This document shows positions 43,619 through 55,851 of a stretch of DNA of 64,000 nucleotides, in pieces. Position numbers and translations under genes: made by a program. Within the stretch, counting starts at the first letter, position 1, and every line of letters begins with the position of its first letter. Origin of the DNA: Oncomelania hupensis (lineage: Eukaryota; Mollusca; Gastropoda; Littorinimorpha; Pomatiopsidae); assembly GCA_036898135.1 (NCBI GenBank), contig CM072525.1, positions 52,371,799-52,435,798 of the forward strand, read 5' to 3'. The notes beneath the pieces were generated by a model. The model was given only the letters and a program-made list of their open reading frames with translations, was not told where the DNA came from and did not search any database.

Positions 43619-43758
43619 CCACAAAAAAATTTGACTAACATAAAAAATGTACAAGTTGCAGCTAATATATTTATTTTACCTCATCATTCTATCAATCTAA
43701 CCAACATTCTTTTTTGTCTATCCGTTCCTTTCATTATGTTAGTCAAATTTTTTTGTGG
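43619..43758. repeat. 140-bp hairpin repeat with 24-bp perfect arms, once per unit
   Basis: The left arm starts CCACAAAAAAATTTGACTAA (43619-43642) and the right arm (43735-43758) is its exact reverse complement. It resembles a small MITE, but the flanks show no convincing TSD. Present in all five units, it was there before the tandem duplication. Confidence 0.7.
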
Positions 43759-44132
43759 AGAAATATGTGATTGGAGATGTAAAGAAAGATGAGTTTGAAT
43801 GATTATTAAGTCCGTAAGTAAATAAATCAATAATTTTGTGAATTTAGGCATAAGTCATTGGTTGCCATCTGTAATGGGGCGTTTTCCAGATTAGATTTTA
43901 AAGGTTGTAGTTCATTGTAATCTGACATTTGGCAACATAATTGTGAGCTTACTAGCTTCATTTTATTTAACATAGGGCATCCATCATCTGCATTATGTAA
44001 TTGTTGGGATTAAGTGTTGGTTGTATTTGGAGGTGAGGGTGAGCGATCTGATACAAAATGCAATCTCTTTACACAATATGACAATGGCAGGGACATTCTC
44101 ATTTTACTGTTCATAATTCTTTCCCCTATCAG

Positions 44133-44228
44133 GTGAATGACCTAGGGAAAGAAAATGAAGCGCTTGAGGCAAAAGTTCAAAGGCTGCGCAGGGAGGAGGA
44201 GGAGCTGGAGGGCAACATGAACACCCTG
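44133..44228 (+). CDS. Charged coiled-coil exon 3 (unit 1)
   Basis: TTCCCCTATCAG precedes 44133. The frame reads VNDLGKENEALEAKVQRLRR then EEEELEGNMNTL, a heptad-like charged helix. In units 1-4 the sequence after CTG is the start of the next unit, and the frame meets TGA within a few codons. Only unit 5 (52507-52602) keeps a possible native donor (CTG|GTGGAT). Exon 2 ends in phase 1, but this frame starts in phase 0; direct joining gives an early TGA. An additional exon may lie between, or this exon may be skipped. Other copies: 46226-46321, 48319-48414 and 50412-50507. Confidence 0.5.
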
Positions 44229-46321
44229 CAAGGGCCTATATGATACCGTAAAATGTCTGCTGCGCTGAAGATGGCACTTTCCAAGCTGAAAGATTGGAAT
44301 CTGGTGAGTAGATTTGTTGACAATATAAATCGATACAAAGCTGTTTATCACCATGTACGCCAGTGGCTACCGATTTCTCGAAACTGTTATGTTCCGCTGA
44401 CATTGGACTTCATTTTGCGACGTAAACAGAACTAAGTTTTTTAAAGTGATTTTGAGACAATAAACAACCGCATTGTTCTATCCAGGCGCCGCTTGATAGA
44501 GAGGACAAAAATATGGTTGAAAACGGATAGCTTCAAATCTCTATTGGATGAATAAAAGCCCTTATGTTTTCATCACGCATCTTTAGAAAATTCGAAGGTC
44601 TTTGCTATTTGATTATTTTATTGCCGCGGGAGGAGAAGTGGGAGGGGTGAGCGGCACTTTCAGCCCTCCCTGCCTCCCCCTCCGTCTCTCACACAAGTCA
44701 CAGTGCTATTCACCATAGTATTCGTATGTGTTTAGTAATCAGTATAGTTCTGTATGAAGGTGGAGTGTGCTTCCATTTCACTTTGTGAATAAATGAATCA
44801 CAATAATCAGCTATCTATTGCATGAATCATAACATAGATAATCAGTGTTTTGAGGACTGAATCATAACAATCAGCAATCTAGTACATACGAATCATAATA
44901 ATCAGCTATCACATTTTGTTGCAAGGAAAAACGTATTCTCAGGCGATTTTGGCCGAATTCTTATTTGGGTTTAAATCAGCTCTAATTTTCAGGAAACTCC
45001 GGACTTTAGCAACCTTGTTTTACCAAACCCGATTGAGGAGTTTTTCACAAAAGAACATTGGGAGTCCATAAGCGAAATGGAGAAAACTCGCTACCGGTCC
45101 ATCAGGGAGAACCATGACATGATGAAGGAGTTTGGTAAGCAACACCATAATTAGTCCGCTGCTGCATTGACTTTATGCATCTATACTAATTGAATTGAAA
45201 TCTCTTATATACGCAAAAAAGAGGTTACACACAGGAAACTCCTAAACCTACATAACTATTCCTAATCTATAGTTTTATGGTCCTATCCTATCCCCTAACT
45301 CGAATTTCGATTGCAATAAATCTAAGGAATGGGCGCACTTGATGAGCGGCTGCTACCTTGTTTCAGATAAGGGATGGGACTGTGGGGAATTTATCTTATT
45401 TATTTGGCGGCCTCTGGTTTAAAAAAAGAAATCCAAAGTAGTCAGACTAAAAGCTTTCTTCTTTAATTATTATCCTGTGAATTACTTGGCACCTCAATTG
45501 CTTATCCTTATAATTTAAATTAGATTGACTAGATCGTTTCTATTAACTTACTTTACAGTTGACTGATTGTTTTCCATTTTATGACTTAAAATAATTTGAT
45601 AAAGTCTGTATTTCATATTTGCTGAAACTAAAACTTTAGTCTGTCATGTTATTTTGTAAGCACATCGACAGATTCAGCTCACTTTCTAGTAAAAGCGCAT
45701 TATAAATTATACCACAAAAAAATTTGACTAACATAAAAAATGTACAAGTTGCAGCTAATATATTTATTTTACCTCATCATTCTATCAATCTAACCAACAT
45801 TCTTTTTTGTCTATCCGTTCCTTTCATTATGTTAGTCAAATTTTTTTGTGGAGAAATATGTGATTGGAGATGTAAAGAAAGATGAGTTTGAATGATTATT
45901 AAGTCCGTAAGTAAATAAATCAATAATTTTGTGAATTTAGGCATAAGTCATTGGTTGCCATCTGTAATGGGGCGTTTTCCAGATTAGATTTTAAAGGTTG
46001 TAGTTCATTGTAATCTGACATTTGGCAACATAATTGTGAGCTTACTAGCTTCATTTTATTTAACATAGGGCATCCATCATCTGCATTATGTAATTGTTGG
46101 GATTAAGTGTTGGTTGTATTTGGAGGTGAGGGTGAGCGATCTGATACAAAATGCAATCTCTTTACACAATATGACAATGGCAGGGACATTCTCATTTTAC
46201 TGTTCATAATTCTTTCCCCTATCAGGTGAATGACCTAGGGAAAGAAAATGAAGCGCTTGAGGCAAAAGTTCAAAGGCTGCGCAGGGAGGAGGAGGAGCTG
46301 GAGGGCAACATGAACACCCTG
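44229..46321 (+). repeat. Array unit 2
   Basis: Exon 1 at 44253-44303, KRAB-related exon 44993-45134, exon 3 46226-46321. Private difference: CGGCC for TGGCC near 45410. Its exon 1 is fused directly to exon 3 of unit 1 without a splice acceptor. Confidence 0.9.
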
Positions 46322-48414
46322 CAAGGGCCTATATGATACCGTAAAATGTCTGCTGCGCTGAAGATGGCACTTTCCAAGCTGAAAGATTGGAATCTGGTGA
46401 GTAGATTTGTTGACAATATAAATCGATACAAAGCTGTTTATCACCATGTACGCCAGTGGCTACCGATTTCTCGAAACTGTTATGTTCCGCTGACATTGGA
46501 CTTCATTTTGCGACGTAAACAGAACTAAGTTTTTTAAAGTGATTTTGAGACAATAAACAACCGCATTGTTCTATCCAGGCGCCGCTTGATAGAGAGGACA
46601 AAAATATGGTTGAAAACGGATAGCTTCAAATCTCTATTGGATGAATAAAAGCCCTTATGTTTTCATCACGCATCTTTAGAAAATTCGAAGGTCTTTGCTA
46701 TTTGATTATTTTATTGCCGCGGGAGGAGAAGTGGGAGGGGTGAGCGGCACTTTCAGCCCTCCCTGCCTCCCCCTCCGTCTCTCACACAAGTCACAGTGCT
46801 ATTCACCATAGTATTCGTATGTGTTTAGTAATCAGTATAGTTCTGTATGAAGGTGGAGTGTGCTTCCATTTCACTTTGTGAATAAATGAATCACAATAAT
46901 CAGCTATCTATTGCATGAATCATAACATAGATAATCAGTGTTTTGAGGACTGAATCATAACAATCAGCAATCTAGTACATACGAATCATAATAATCAGCT
47001 ATCACATTTTGTTGCAAGGAAAAACGTATTCTCAGGCGATTTTGGCCGAATTCTTATTTGGGTTTAAATCAGCTCTAATTTTCAGGAAACTCCGGACTTT
47101 AGCAACCTTGTTTTACCAAACCCGATTGAGGAGTTTTTCACAAAAGAACATTGGGAGTCCATAAGCGAAATGGAGAAAACTCGCTACCGGTCCATCAGGG
47201 AGAACCATGACATGATGAAGGAGTTTGGTAAGCAACACCATAATTAGTCCGCTGCTGCATTGACTTTATGCATCTATACTAATTGAATTGAAATCTCTTA
47301 TATACGCAAAAAAGAGGTTACACACAGGAAACTCCTAAACCTACATAACTATTCCTAATCTATAGTTTTATGGTCCTATCCTATCCCATAACTCGAATTT
47401 CGATTGCAATAAATCTAAGGAATGGGCGCACTTGATGAGCGGCTGCTACCTTGTTTCAGATAAGGGATGGGACTGTGGGGAATTTATCTTATTTATTTGG
47501 TGGCCTCTGGTTTAAAAAAAGAAATCCAAAGTAGTCAGACTAAAAGCTTTCTTCTTTAATTATTATCCTGTGAATTACTTGGCACCTCAATTGCTTATCC
47601 TTATAATTTAAATTAGATTGACTAGATCGTTTCTATTAACTTACTTTACAGTTGACTGATTGTTTTCCATTTTATGACTTAAAATAATTTGATAAAGTCT
47701 GTATTTCATATTTGCTGAAACTAAAACTTTAGTCTGTCATGTTATTTTGTAAGCACATCGACAGATTCAGCTCACTTTCTAGTAAAAGCGCATTATAAAT
47801 TATACCACAAAAAAATTTGACTAACATAAAAAATGTACAAGTTGCAGCTAATATATTTATTTTACCTCATCATTCTATCAATCTAACCAACATTCTTTTT
47901 TGTCTATCCGTTCCTTTCATTATGTTAGTCAAATTTTTTTGTGGAGAAATATGTGATTGGAGATGTAAAGAAAGATGAGTTTGAATGATTATTAAGTCCG
48001 TAAGTAAATAAATCAATAATTTTGTGAATTTAGGCATAAGTCATTGGTTGCCATCTGTAATGGGGCGTTTTCCAGATTAGATTTTAAAGGTTGTAGTTCA
48101 TTGTAATCTGACATTTGGCAACATAATTGTGAGCTTACTAGCTTCATTTTATTTAACATAGGGCATCCATCATCTGCATTATGTAATTGTTGGGATTAAG
48201 TGTTGGTTGTATTTGGAGGTGAGGGTGAGCGATCTGATACAAAATGCAATCTCTTTACACAATATGACAATGGCAGGGACATTCTCATTTTACTGTTCAT
48301 AATTCTTTCCCCTATCAGGTGAATGACCTAGGGAAAGAAAATGAAGCGCTTGAGGCAAAAGTTCAAAGGCTGCGCAGGGAGGAGGAGGAGCTGGAGGGCA
48401 ACATGAACACCCTG
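46322..48414 (+). repeat. Array unit 3
   Basis: Exons at 46346-46396, 47086-47227 and 48319-48414. It shares CCCATAACTCG near 47387 with units 4 and 5, while units 1 and 2 have CCCCTAACTCG. Confidence 0.9.
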
Positions 48415-50507
48415 CAAGGGCCTATATGATACCGTAAAATGTCTGCTGCGCTGAAGATGGCACTTTCCAAGCTGAAAGATTGGAATCTGGTGAGTAGATT
48501 TGTTGACAATATAAATCGATACAAAGCTGTTTATCACCATGTACGCCAGTGGCTACCGATTTCTCGAAACTGTTATGTTCCGCTGACATTGGACTTCATT
48601 TTGCGACGTAAACAGAACTAAGTTTTTTAAAGTGATTTTGAGACAATAAACAACCGCATTGTTCTATCCAGGCGCCGCTTGATAGAGAGGACAAAAATAT
48701 GGTTGAAAACGGATAGCTTCAAATCTATATTGGATGAATAAGAGCCCTTATGTTTTCATCACGCATCTTTAGAAAATTCGAAGGTCTTTGCTATTTGATT
48801 ATTTTATTGCCGCGGGAGGAGAAGTGGGAGGGGTGAGCGGCACTTTCAGCCCTCCCTGCCTCCCCCTCCGTCTCTCACACAAGTCACAGTGCTATTCACC
48901 ATAGTATTCGTATGTGTTTAGTAATCAGTATAGTTCTGTATGAAGGTGGAGTGTGCTTCCATTTCACTTTGTGAATAAATGAATCACAATAATCAGCTAT
49001 CTATTGCATGAATCATAACATAGATAATCAGTGTTTTGAGGACTGAATCATAACAATCAGCAATCTAGTACATACGAATCATAATAATCAGCTATCACAT
49101 TTTGTTGCAAGGAAAAACGTATTCTCAGGCGATTTTGGCCGAATTCTTATTTGGGTTTAAATCAGCTCTAATTTTCAGGAAACTCCGGACTTTAGCAACC
49201 TTGTTTTACCAAACCCGATTGAGGAGTTTTTCACAAAAGAACATTGGGAGTCCATAAGCGAAATGGAGAAAACTCGCTACCGGTCCATCAGGGAGAACCA
49301 TGACATGATGAAGGAGTTTGGTAAGCAACACCATAATTAGTCCGCTGCTGCATTGACTTTATGCATCTATACTAATTGAATTGAAATCTCTTATATACGC
49401 AAAAAAGAGGTTACACACAGGAAACTCCTAAACCTACATAACTATTCCAAATCTATAGTTTTATGGTCCTATCCTATCCCATAACTCGAATTTCGATTGC
49501 AATAAATCTAAGGAATGGGCGCACTTGATGAGCGGCTGCTACCTTGTTTCAGATAAGGGATGGGACTGTGGGGAATTTATCTTATTTATTTGGTGGCCTC
49601 TGGTTTAAAAAAAGAAATCCAAAGTTGTCAGACTAAAAGCTTTCTTCTTTAATTATTATCCTGTGAATTACTTGGCACCTCAATTGCTTATCCTTATAAT
49701 TTAAATTAGATTGACTAGATCGTTTCTATTAACTTACTTTACAGTTGATTGATTGTTTTCCATTTTATGACTTAAAATAATTTGATAAAGTCTGTATTTC
49801 ATATTTGCTGAAACTAAAACTTTAGTCTGTCATGTTATTTTGTAAGCACATCGACAGATTCAGCTCACTTTCTAGTAAAAGCGCATTATAAATTATACCA
49901 CAAAAAAATTTGACTAACATAAAAAATGTACAAGTTGCAGCTAATATATTTATTTTACCTCATCATTCTATCAATCTAACCAACATTCTTTTTTGTCTAT
50001 CCGTTCCTTTCATTATGTTAGTCAAATTTTTTTGTGGAGAAATATGTGATTGGAGAGGTAAAGAAAGATGAGTTTGAATGATTATTAAGTCCGTAAGTAA
50101 ATAAATCAATAATTTTGTGAATTTAGGCATAAGTCATTGGTTGCCATCTGTAATGGGGCGTTTTCCAGATTAGATTTTAAAGGTTGTAGTTCATTGTAAT
50201 CTGACATTTGGCAACATAATTGTGAGCTTACTAGCTTCATTTTATTTAACATAGGGCATCCATCATCTGCATTATGTAATTGTTGGGATTAAGTGTTGGT
50301 TGTATTTGGAGGTGAGGGTGAGCGATCTGATACAAAATGCAATCTCTTTACACAATATGACAATGGCAGGGACATTCTCATTTTACTGTTCATAATTCTT
50401 TCCCCTATCAGGTGAATGACCTAGGGAAAGAAAATGAAGCGCTTGAGGCAAAAGTTCAAAGGCTGCGCAGGGAGGAGGAGGAGCTGGAGGGCAACATGAA
50501 CACCCTG
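48415..50507 (+). repeat. Array unit 4
   Basis: Exons at 48439-48489, 49179-49320 and 50412-50507. It has several private substitutions (near 48727, 48741, 49449, 49626, 49748 and 50057), more than any other unit. Confidence 0.9.
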
Positions 50508-52602
50508 CAAGGGCCTATATGATACCGTAAAAATGTCTGCTGCGCTGAAGATGGCACTTTCCAAGCTGAAAGATTGGAATCTGGTGAGTAGATTTGTTGA
50601 CTATATAAATCGATACAAAGCTGTTTATCACCATGTACGCCAGTGGCTACCGATTTCTCGAAACTGTTATGTTCCGCTGACATTGGACTTCATTTTGCGA
50701 CGTAAACAGAACTAAGTTTTTTAAAGTGATTTTGAGACAATAAACAACCGCATTGTTCTATCCAGGCGCCGCTTGATAGAGAGGACAAAAATATGGTTGA
50801 AAACGGATAGCTTCAAATCTCTATTGGATGAATAAAAGCCCTTATGTTTTCATCACGCATCTTTAGAAAATTCGAAGGTCTTTGCTATTTGATTATTTTA
50901 TTGCCGCGGGAGGAGAAGTGGGAGGGGTGAGCGGCACTTTCAGCCCTCCCTGCCTCCCCCTCCGTCTCTCACACAAGTCACAGTGCTATTCACCATAGTA
51001 TTCGTATGTGTTTAGTAATCAGTATAGTTCTGTATGAAGGTGGAGTGTGCTTCCATTTCACTTTGTGAATAAATGAATCACAATAATCAGCTATCTATTG
51101 CATGAATCATAACATAGATAATCAGTGTTTTGAGGACTGAATCATAACAATCAGCAATCTAGTACATACGAATCATAATAATCAGCTATCACATTTTGTT
51201 GCAAGGAAAAACGTATTCTCAGGCGATTTTGGCCGAATTCTTATTTGGGTTTAAATCAGCTCTAATTTTCAGGAAACTCCGGACTTTAGCAACCTTGTTT
51301 TACCAAACCCGATTGAGGAGTTTTTCACAAAAGAACATTGGGAGTCCATAAGCGAAATGGAGAAAACTCGCTACCGGTCCATCAGGGAGAACCATGACAT
51401 GATGAAGGAGTTTGGTAAGCAACACCATAATTAGTCCGCTGTTGCATTGACTTTATGCATCTATACTAATTGAATTGAAATCTCTTATATACGCAAAAAA
51501 GAGGTTACACACAGGAAACTCCTAAACCTACATAACTATTCCTAATCTATAGTTTTATGGTCCTATCCTATCCCATAACTCGAATTTCGATTGCAATAAA
51601 TCTAAGGAATGGGCGCACTTGATGAGCGGCTGCTACCTTGTTTCAGATAAGGGATGGGACTGTGGGGAATTTATCTTATTTATTTGGTGGCCTCTGGTTT
51701 AAAAAAAAGAAATCCAAAGTAGTCAGACTAAAAGCTTTCTTCTTTAATTATTATCCTGTGAATTACTTGGCACCTCAATTGCTTATCCTTATAATTTAAA
51801 TTAGATTGACTAGATCGTTTCTATTAACTTACTTTACAGTTGACTGATTGTTTTCCATTTTATGACTTAAAATAATTTGATAAAGTCTGTATTTCATATT
51901 TGCTGAAACTAAAACTTTAGTCTGTCATGTTATTTTGTAAGCACATCGACAGATTCAGCTCACTTTCTAGTAAAAGCGCATTATAAATTATACCACAAAA
52001 AAATTTGACTAACATAAAAAATGTACAAGTTGCAGCTAATATATTTATTTTACCTCATCATTCTATCAATCTAACCAACATTCTTTTTTGTCTATCCGTT
52101 CCTTTCATTATGTTAGTCAAATTTTTTTGTGGAGAAATATGTGATTGGAGATGTAAAGAAAGATGAGTTTGAATGATTATTAAGTCCGTAAGTAAATAAA
52201 TCAATAATTTTGTGAATTTAGGCATAAGTCATTGGTTGCCATCTGTAATGGGGCGTTTTCCAGATTAGATTTTAAAGGTTGTAGTTCATTGTAATCTGAC
52301 ATTTGGCAACATAATTGTGAGCTTACTAGCTTCATTTTATTTAACATAGGGCATCCATCATCTGCATTATGTAATTGTTGGGATTAAGTGTTGGTTGTAT
52401 TTGGAGGTGAGGGTGAGCGATCTGATACAAAATGCAATCTCTTTACACAATATGACAATGGCAGGGACATTCTCATTTTACTGTTCATAATTCTTTCCCC
52501 TATCAGGTGAATGACCTAGGGAAAGAAAATGAAGCGCTTGAGGCAAAAGTTCAAAGGCTGCGCAGGGAGGAGGAGGAGCTGGAGGGCAACATGAACACCC
52601 TG
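50508..52602 (+). repeat. Array unit 5, with native right edge
   Basis: Exons at 50533-50583, 51273-51414 and 52507-52602. Two A-run length changes make it 2095 bp. It shares CTGTTGCATTG near 51439 with unit 1 but not with units 2-4, which suggests that units 2-4 arose together. Confidence 0.88.
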
Positions 52603-52702
52603 GTGGATATATACAAGCCTTGACCGCAAGGTGCTTCGGCCCTTCGGGCCTCGCAATGCGTCACTCCGAAACAGATTTTCCGGACCCCCACAAACTTTTC
52701 AG

Positions 52703-52798
52703 TCAATTTCAACTTTTCCCAATCCCATCTCTGACAAGGACGAATGTGCTGGCCTCAAAGAGCAAGACAAAAAGAGTAAGAGGGCCCTCCGCAGACAG
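52703..52798 (+). CDS. Candidate exon 4 of the KRAB-related gene
   Basis: ACTTTTCAG precedes 52703 and CAG|GTCAGC follows 52798. The 96-bp frame in phase 0-0 reads SISTFPNPISDKDECAGLKE then QDKKSKRALRRQ. It lies outside the duplicated block and in phase with both the unit-5 exon 3 and the next exon. The basic end suggests continuation of a charged linker. Confidence 0.5.
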
Positions 52799-53098
52799 GT
52801 CAGCGACTCTTGGACATTTGTAAAACAAGTTTTTAACACTTTTTAACATGAAGAGGGAAGATCAGACATTTTCTAGCAGATGATTAACTTTTGATTAACT
52901 TGGATATGTAGCTGATCTTTGAATTTAACCTTTTAAATTTTTTTTTTAAACAAAAGCAAAGAATTAACCCCACCGCATGGATTGAATATGAGCAGTATTT
53001 GATTGTAAAGTGCTAACAGTAATTAGTAATAATGTAAATTTGAGTGATATGCATCACCCTGATCTGACTTTCCAATCTGTGATAATTTTGCCCTGCAG

Positions 53099-53200
53099 CG
53101 TGTGATGAAAAAAGAACTTGGCAAGATCCGTCACCAAATGAAGTGCTTCTTTGATAGATTCGAGGAGGAGGAGTCTTACAGCGATGATGACTATGAAAAG
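53099..53200 (+). CDS. Candidate exon 5 of the KRAB-related gene
   Basis: TTTTGCCCTGCAG, a strong acceptor, precedes 53099, and AAG|GTCAGT follows 53200. The 34-codon phase-0 frame reads RVMKKELGKIRHQMKCFFDR then FEEEESYSDDDYEK, a basic helix followed by an acidic tail. It is colinear with exon 4. No later exon is found before the LINE and LTR insertions at 53466 and beyond, so the gene may continue past them or be broken here. Confidence 0.6.
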
Positions 53201-53465
53201 GTCAGTAGTTGATTTGGGGATTGTATGAAAGGGGTAACTGAACCCTTGCCAAACTAGAAGGATGAAATTGCATGGTTTTTACAGCTAGTTGTAGATCTAA
53301 GAGGTGGAAAACGCCAAATATAATGAACTGAAAATAAATGATAAACTGCCGACTAAAACTATGTACACCTCAGTCATAGTGAGATCAGGACACTCCACGC
53401 AGCTCAAAAAGTGTAGAGTGTAGATTTGGAGGAGGGAGTTGAGGGGGGAGGAGGGGAGGCAGGAA
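53201..53465. other. Intron-like sequence with a GA-rich tract
   Basis: No exon seen; GGAGG repeats at 53430-53465 precede the LINE fragment. Confidence 0.4.
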
Positions 53466-53720
53466 GGGTAAGCTTGTTGACACATATAAGTATTTGGGCA
53501 CAGTTTTTGACAACAAGCTTCAATGGGATGTGAACACACAATGCATTGTCAAACGGGGCCAATAGCGATTGTACCTTCTCCGGAAACTGAAGTCTTTCTC
53601 TGTGGATTCTAAGATTCTCAGCTTGTTTTATCAATCTTTCATTGAGAGCTTGCTGACTTTTGTTTGTTTGTTTGTTGGTTCCACAGTCTGACTGTGAGGG
53701 ATAGGAATAGCTTGTCCAGC
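53466..53720 (+). pseudogene. Rex1-like LINE fragment, interrupted by LTR element 3
   Basis: Translation gives YKYLGTVFDNKLQWDVN, RLYLLRKLKSFSVDS and LSLFYQSFIESLL, colinear with 9230-9420 of the LINE at 8733. There is a stop after VKRGQ and a frame change near 53670. It ends at the LTR boundary at 53721, so a second Rex1-like copy was also hit by an element of the same LTR family. Confidence 0.75.
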
Positions 53721-54336
53721 TGTTACACTCCGTTTGATGTTGGTGTTTTCTATCAGTATTTGATTCAGCCCCGATGCTTGGATCCCTGATAGATGTGTAA
53801 CTCAGATTCGTTTATCCACGCAGCCTGCTCACTCAGCAACAAGTCAAAGTCTTCGTGTGAAGTTTTCCACTTTTATTCAGCACACATCAACATCTGCATA
53901 CAATTCTCAACTCAACTTTCCACTCTCACTATCAACAACAACCTCCTTCAAAACAGTGCGGTACATAAATATATAACCTCTCTCTCTCTTCCCGAACAAT
54001 TTAGAACACGGTAGACTAGAATGACGCACTACAGCCAATCAAATAAAAGATCGTCATCGCTGACTTACGTCATACATATTTCTTCTCCTTCCGGGAATGT
54101 TCTCATACTTCGATATTTATCGGGAAGTTTCCATTGATAGTAAATACTGAAATCTAGAGAATTCTCCAATAATATCGACTAACGAAAATTATCAACGTTA
54201 TACAAAACCTCTCCTAACAACAATGCCAACTCAAATCAAAGGTAATAAACCCCATTATTGAATACTTTGCAAAACGAAACGATTAGATCTATCGTGCGCG
54301 TTTCAGACATACTACCATTCGCGTTTCAACGTAACA
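53721..54336 (-). repeat. 3' LTR of LTR element 3
   Basis: 616 bp, TGTTACACTC...CGTAACA as seen on the plus strand. It is a diverged homologue of the 635-bp LTR of element 1 and shares internal phrases in reverse complement. AATAAAAG lies near 54043. Confidence 0.85.
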
Positions 54337-55649
54337 TAACCCCCCACTCAAGAAGAAATTTACCTAATTTCTTTCAACAACGTTGAAACGTAATGCACAA
54401 ACAAAGTCTTAATTCTGGACTTTCTGAATACTGTCATTGTGCTCAGTTCATTCACACAGAGTCAATGTTTCTCATGATCTGCAAGTCTATCTGGATATTG
54501 TCAATGTTCTCAGTTTATATACACAGAGTCAATGCTCTTTCATCCGCAAGGAAACGACGCCCTCGTCAGTTGCGGTTGTCATCGGCCCAGGGTCAAAGAT
54601 GATGATCACGTGGGCTTTCCTGGAGTCAGTGCATCCTCCGTTGTCTCCTTCTTCCATCGAACGTCCGACGAAGTCGACGTTGTCGGTTCCCAGGATGCAC
54701 TTGCTGGGTCTCACGATCAGGTTGGCTTCTTGAAGATGGTGGAACAGTTCCCTCAAGGTCTGCAGATGCTCTTTCCAGGTCTGGGTGTGGACTAGCAGGT
54801 CGTCCCAGTAACACACGACGTTGTCCATTCCTTTGAGCATCTTCCTCATTCCTCTCTTCAGGGTAGCTCCGCTGTTGACCATGCCAAAGGGCATCCTTAG
54901 GCACTCGTACGTCCCATCAGGAGTTATGAAAGCAGTTTTTGGTATGTCCTGTTGACGCACGGGGACTTGCCAATAACCCTTGCTGAGGTCAATCTTTGAG
55001 AAGATTCTACTCCCCGATAGTTGGCGGAAGAGGTCTGCTGCGGTAGGCATCGGCTCAGGGTCGAAGACGGTGATCTTATTAACCTTCCTGTAGTCGATGC
55101 ATACTCTGTTGCTCCCGTCCTTCTTCTTCACGACCACGACAGGGGACGCGTAGGGGGAACTGGACTCCCTGATGATGCCCATCTTCAGCATCTCATCGAT
55201 GTCTTTCTTTAAGGATTCGCGGGCCTGGAAAGGGATCGGGAAGGGTTTGGATCGAACAGGGACATTTGAAATGAAGTGGACTTCATGTTCGACCAAAGTC
55301 GTAGAGCCTGGGACATCGCTGAAGCTATGGGGAAACTCGCCCATAAGGTCCTTGAGCTCCAACATTTGACCTTCCGTCAAGCTCGGTCCTAGCTTAACAT
55401 CATCGATGCCTTCTTTGCTATGGAAGTCTCTAAGTTCCAACAGTTCCTCGCTGTCAAAGCTGTTGTCGATCTCAGCTGCTGTTGCTGCATGCACAGTCTC
55501 TGATGGCCTGTCCACGTACAGCTTAAGGAGGTTGGCGTGGTATATCTTGGAATGCTGGCCGACCTTCACCTTATAGTCGTTGATCCTCACCACGGTCTCC
55601 ACTTCGTACGGGCCCTTCCACTGCATCAGCAACTTATTATGATCGGTAG
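54337..55649 (-). pseudogene. LTR element 3: truncated pol, same family as element 1
   Basis: Reading down from 55649: the integrase C-terminal tail (LLMQWKGPYEVETVV, HANLLKLYV), the linker, then RT with RIFSKIDLSKGYW, MPFGMVNSGATLK and CYWDDLLVHTQ, the same YWDD as in element 1. At about 54660 the sequence jumps to the 3' non-coding region, so RNase H is deleted. The RT frame has no stop over 1.1 kb. The 5' side is cut at 55650, where a different LTR begins. The domain order (integrase tail before RT) again shows integrase upstream. Confidence 0.85.
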
Positions 55650-55851
55650 TGTCACAGGCACGTACGACTAACAAAATCAGACATCTAATGCTTATTGTTA
55701 CAGCTGATTTATTTAAATGAAACAGAGATCTGGTCGTTCACTTATTGTCTGATGGCGGTTCCACATAGACTCCTCTATGGCGTCATCTGTATTACGCACG
55801 TCATGATATGACGTCACATATCAAATAGGCCGATACAACTAGGATACGACA
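55650..55851 (-). repeat. 202-bp LTR of a different retrotransposon
   Basis: The plus strand runs TGTCACAGGCACG...GATACGACA. On the minus strand it reads TGTCGTATCC...CTGTGACA, preceded by the polypurine-like GGTTAGGAGGAA at 55852. It abuts the truncated element 3 exactly. About 200 bp of AT-rich internal sequence follow, and no pol is seen. Family unknown. Confidence 0.55.

Larger units (their letters stand above)
42136..52602 (+). repeat. Five tandem 2093-bp copies of a three-exon gene segment
   Basis: Units: 42136-44228, 44229-46321, 46322-48414, 48415-50507 and 50508-52602. They differ at only a handful of bases each; unit 4 has the most private changes, and unit 5 has two extra A. Each unit carries a start exon, a KRAB-related exon, an exon with coiled-coil character, a 140-bp hairpin-forming repeat and the 160-bp segment also found at 3722. 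Outer edges share CCTG (42132-42135 and 52599-52602), and that CCTG appears once at each internal junction. This is consistent with microhomology starting the duplication and unequal crossing-over expanding it. Confidence 0.95.
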
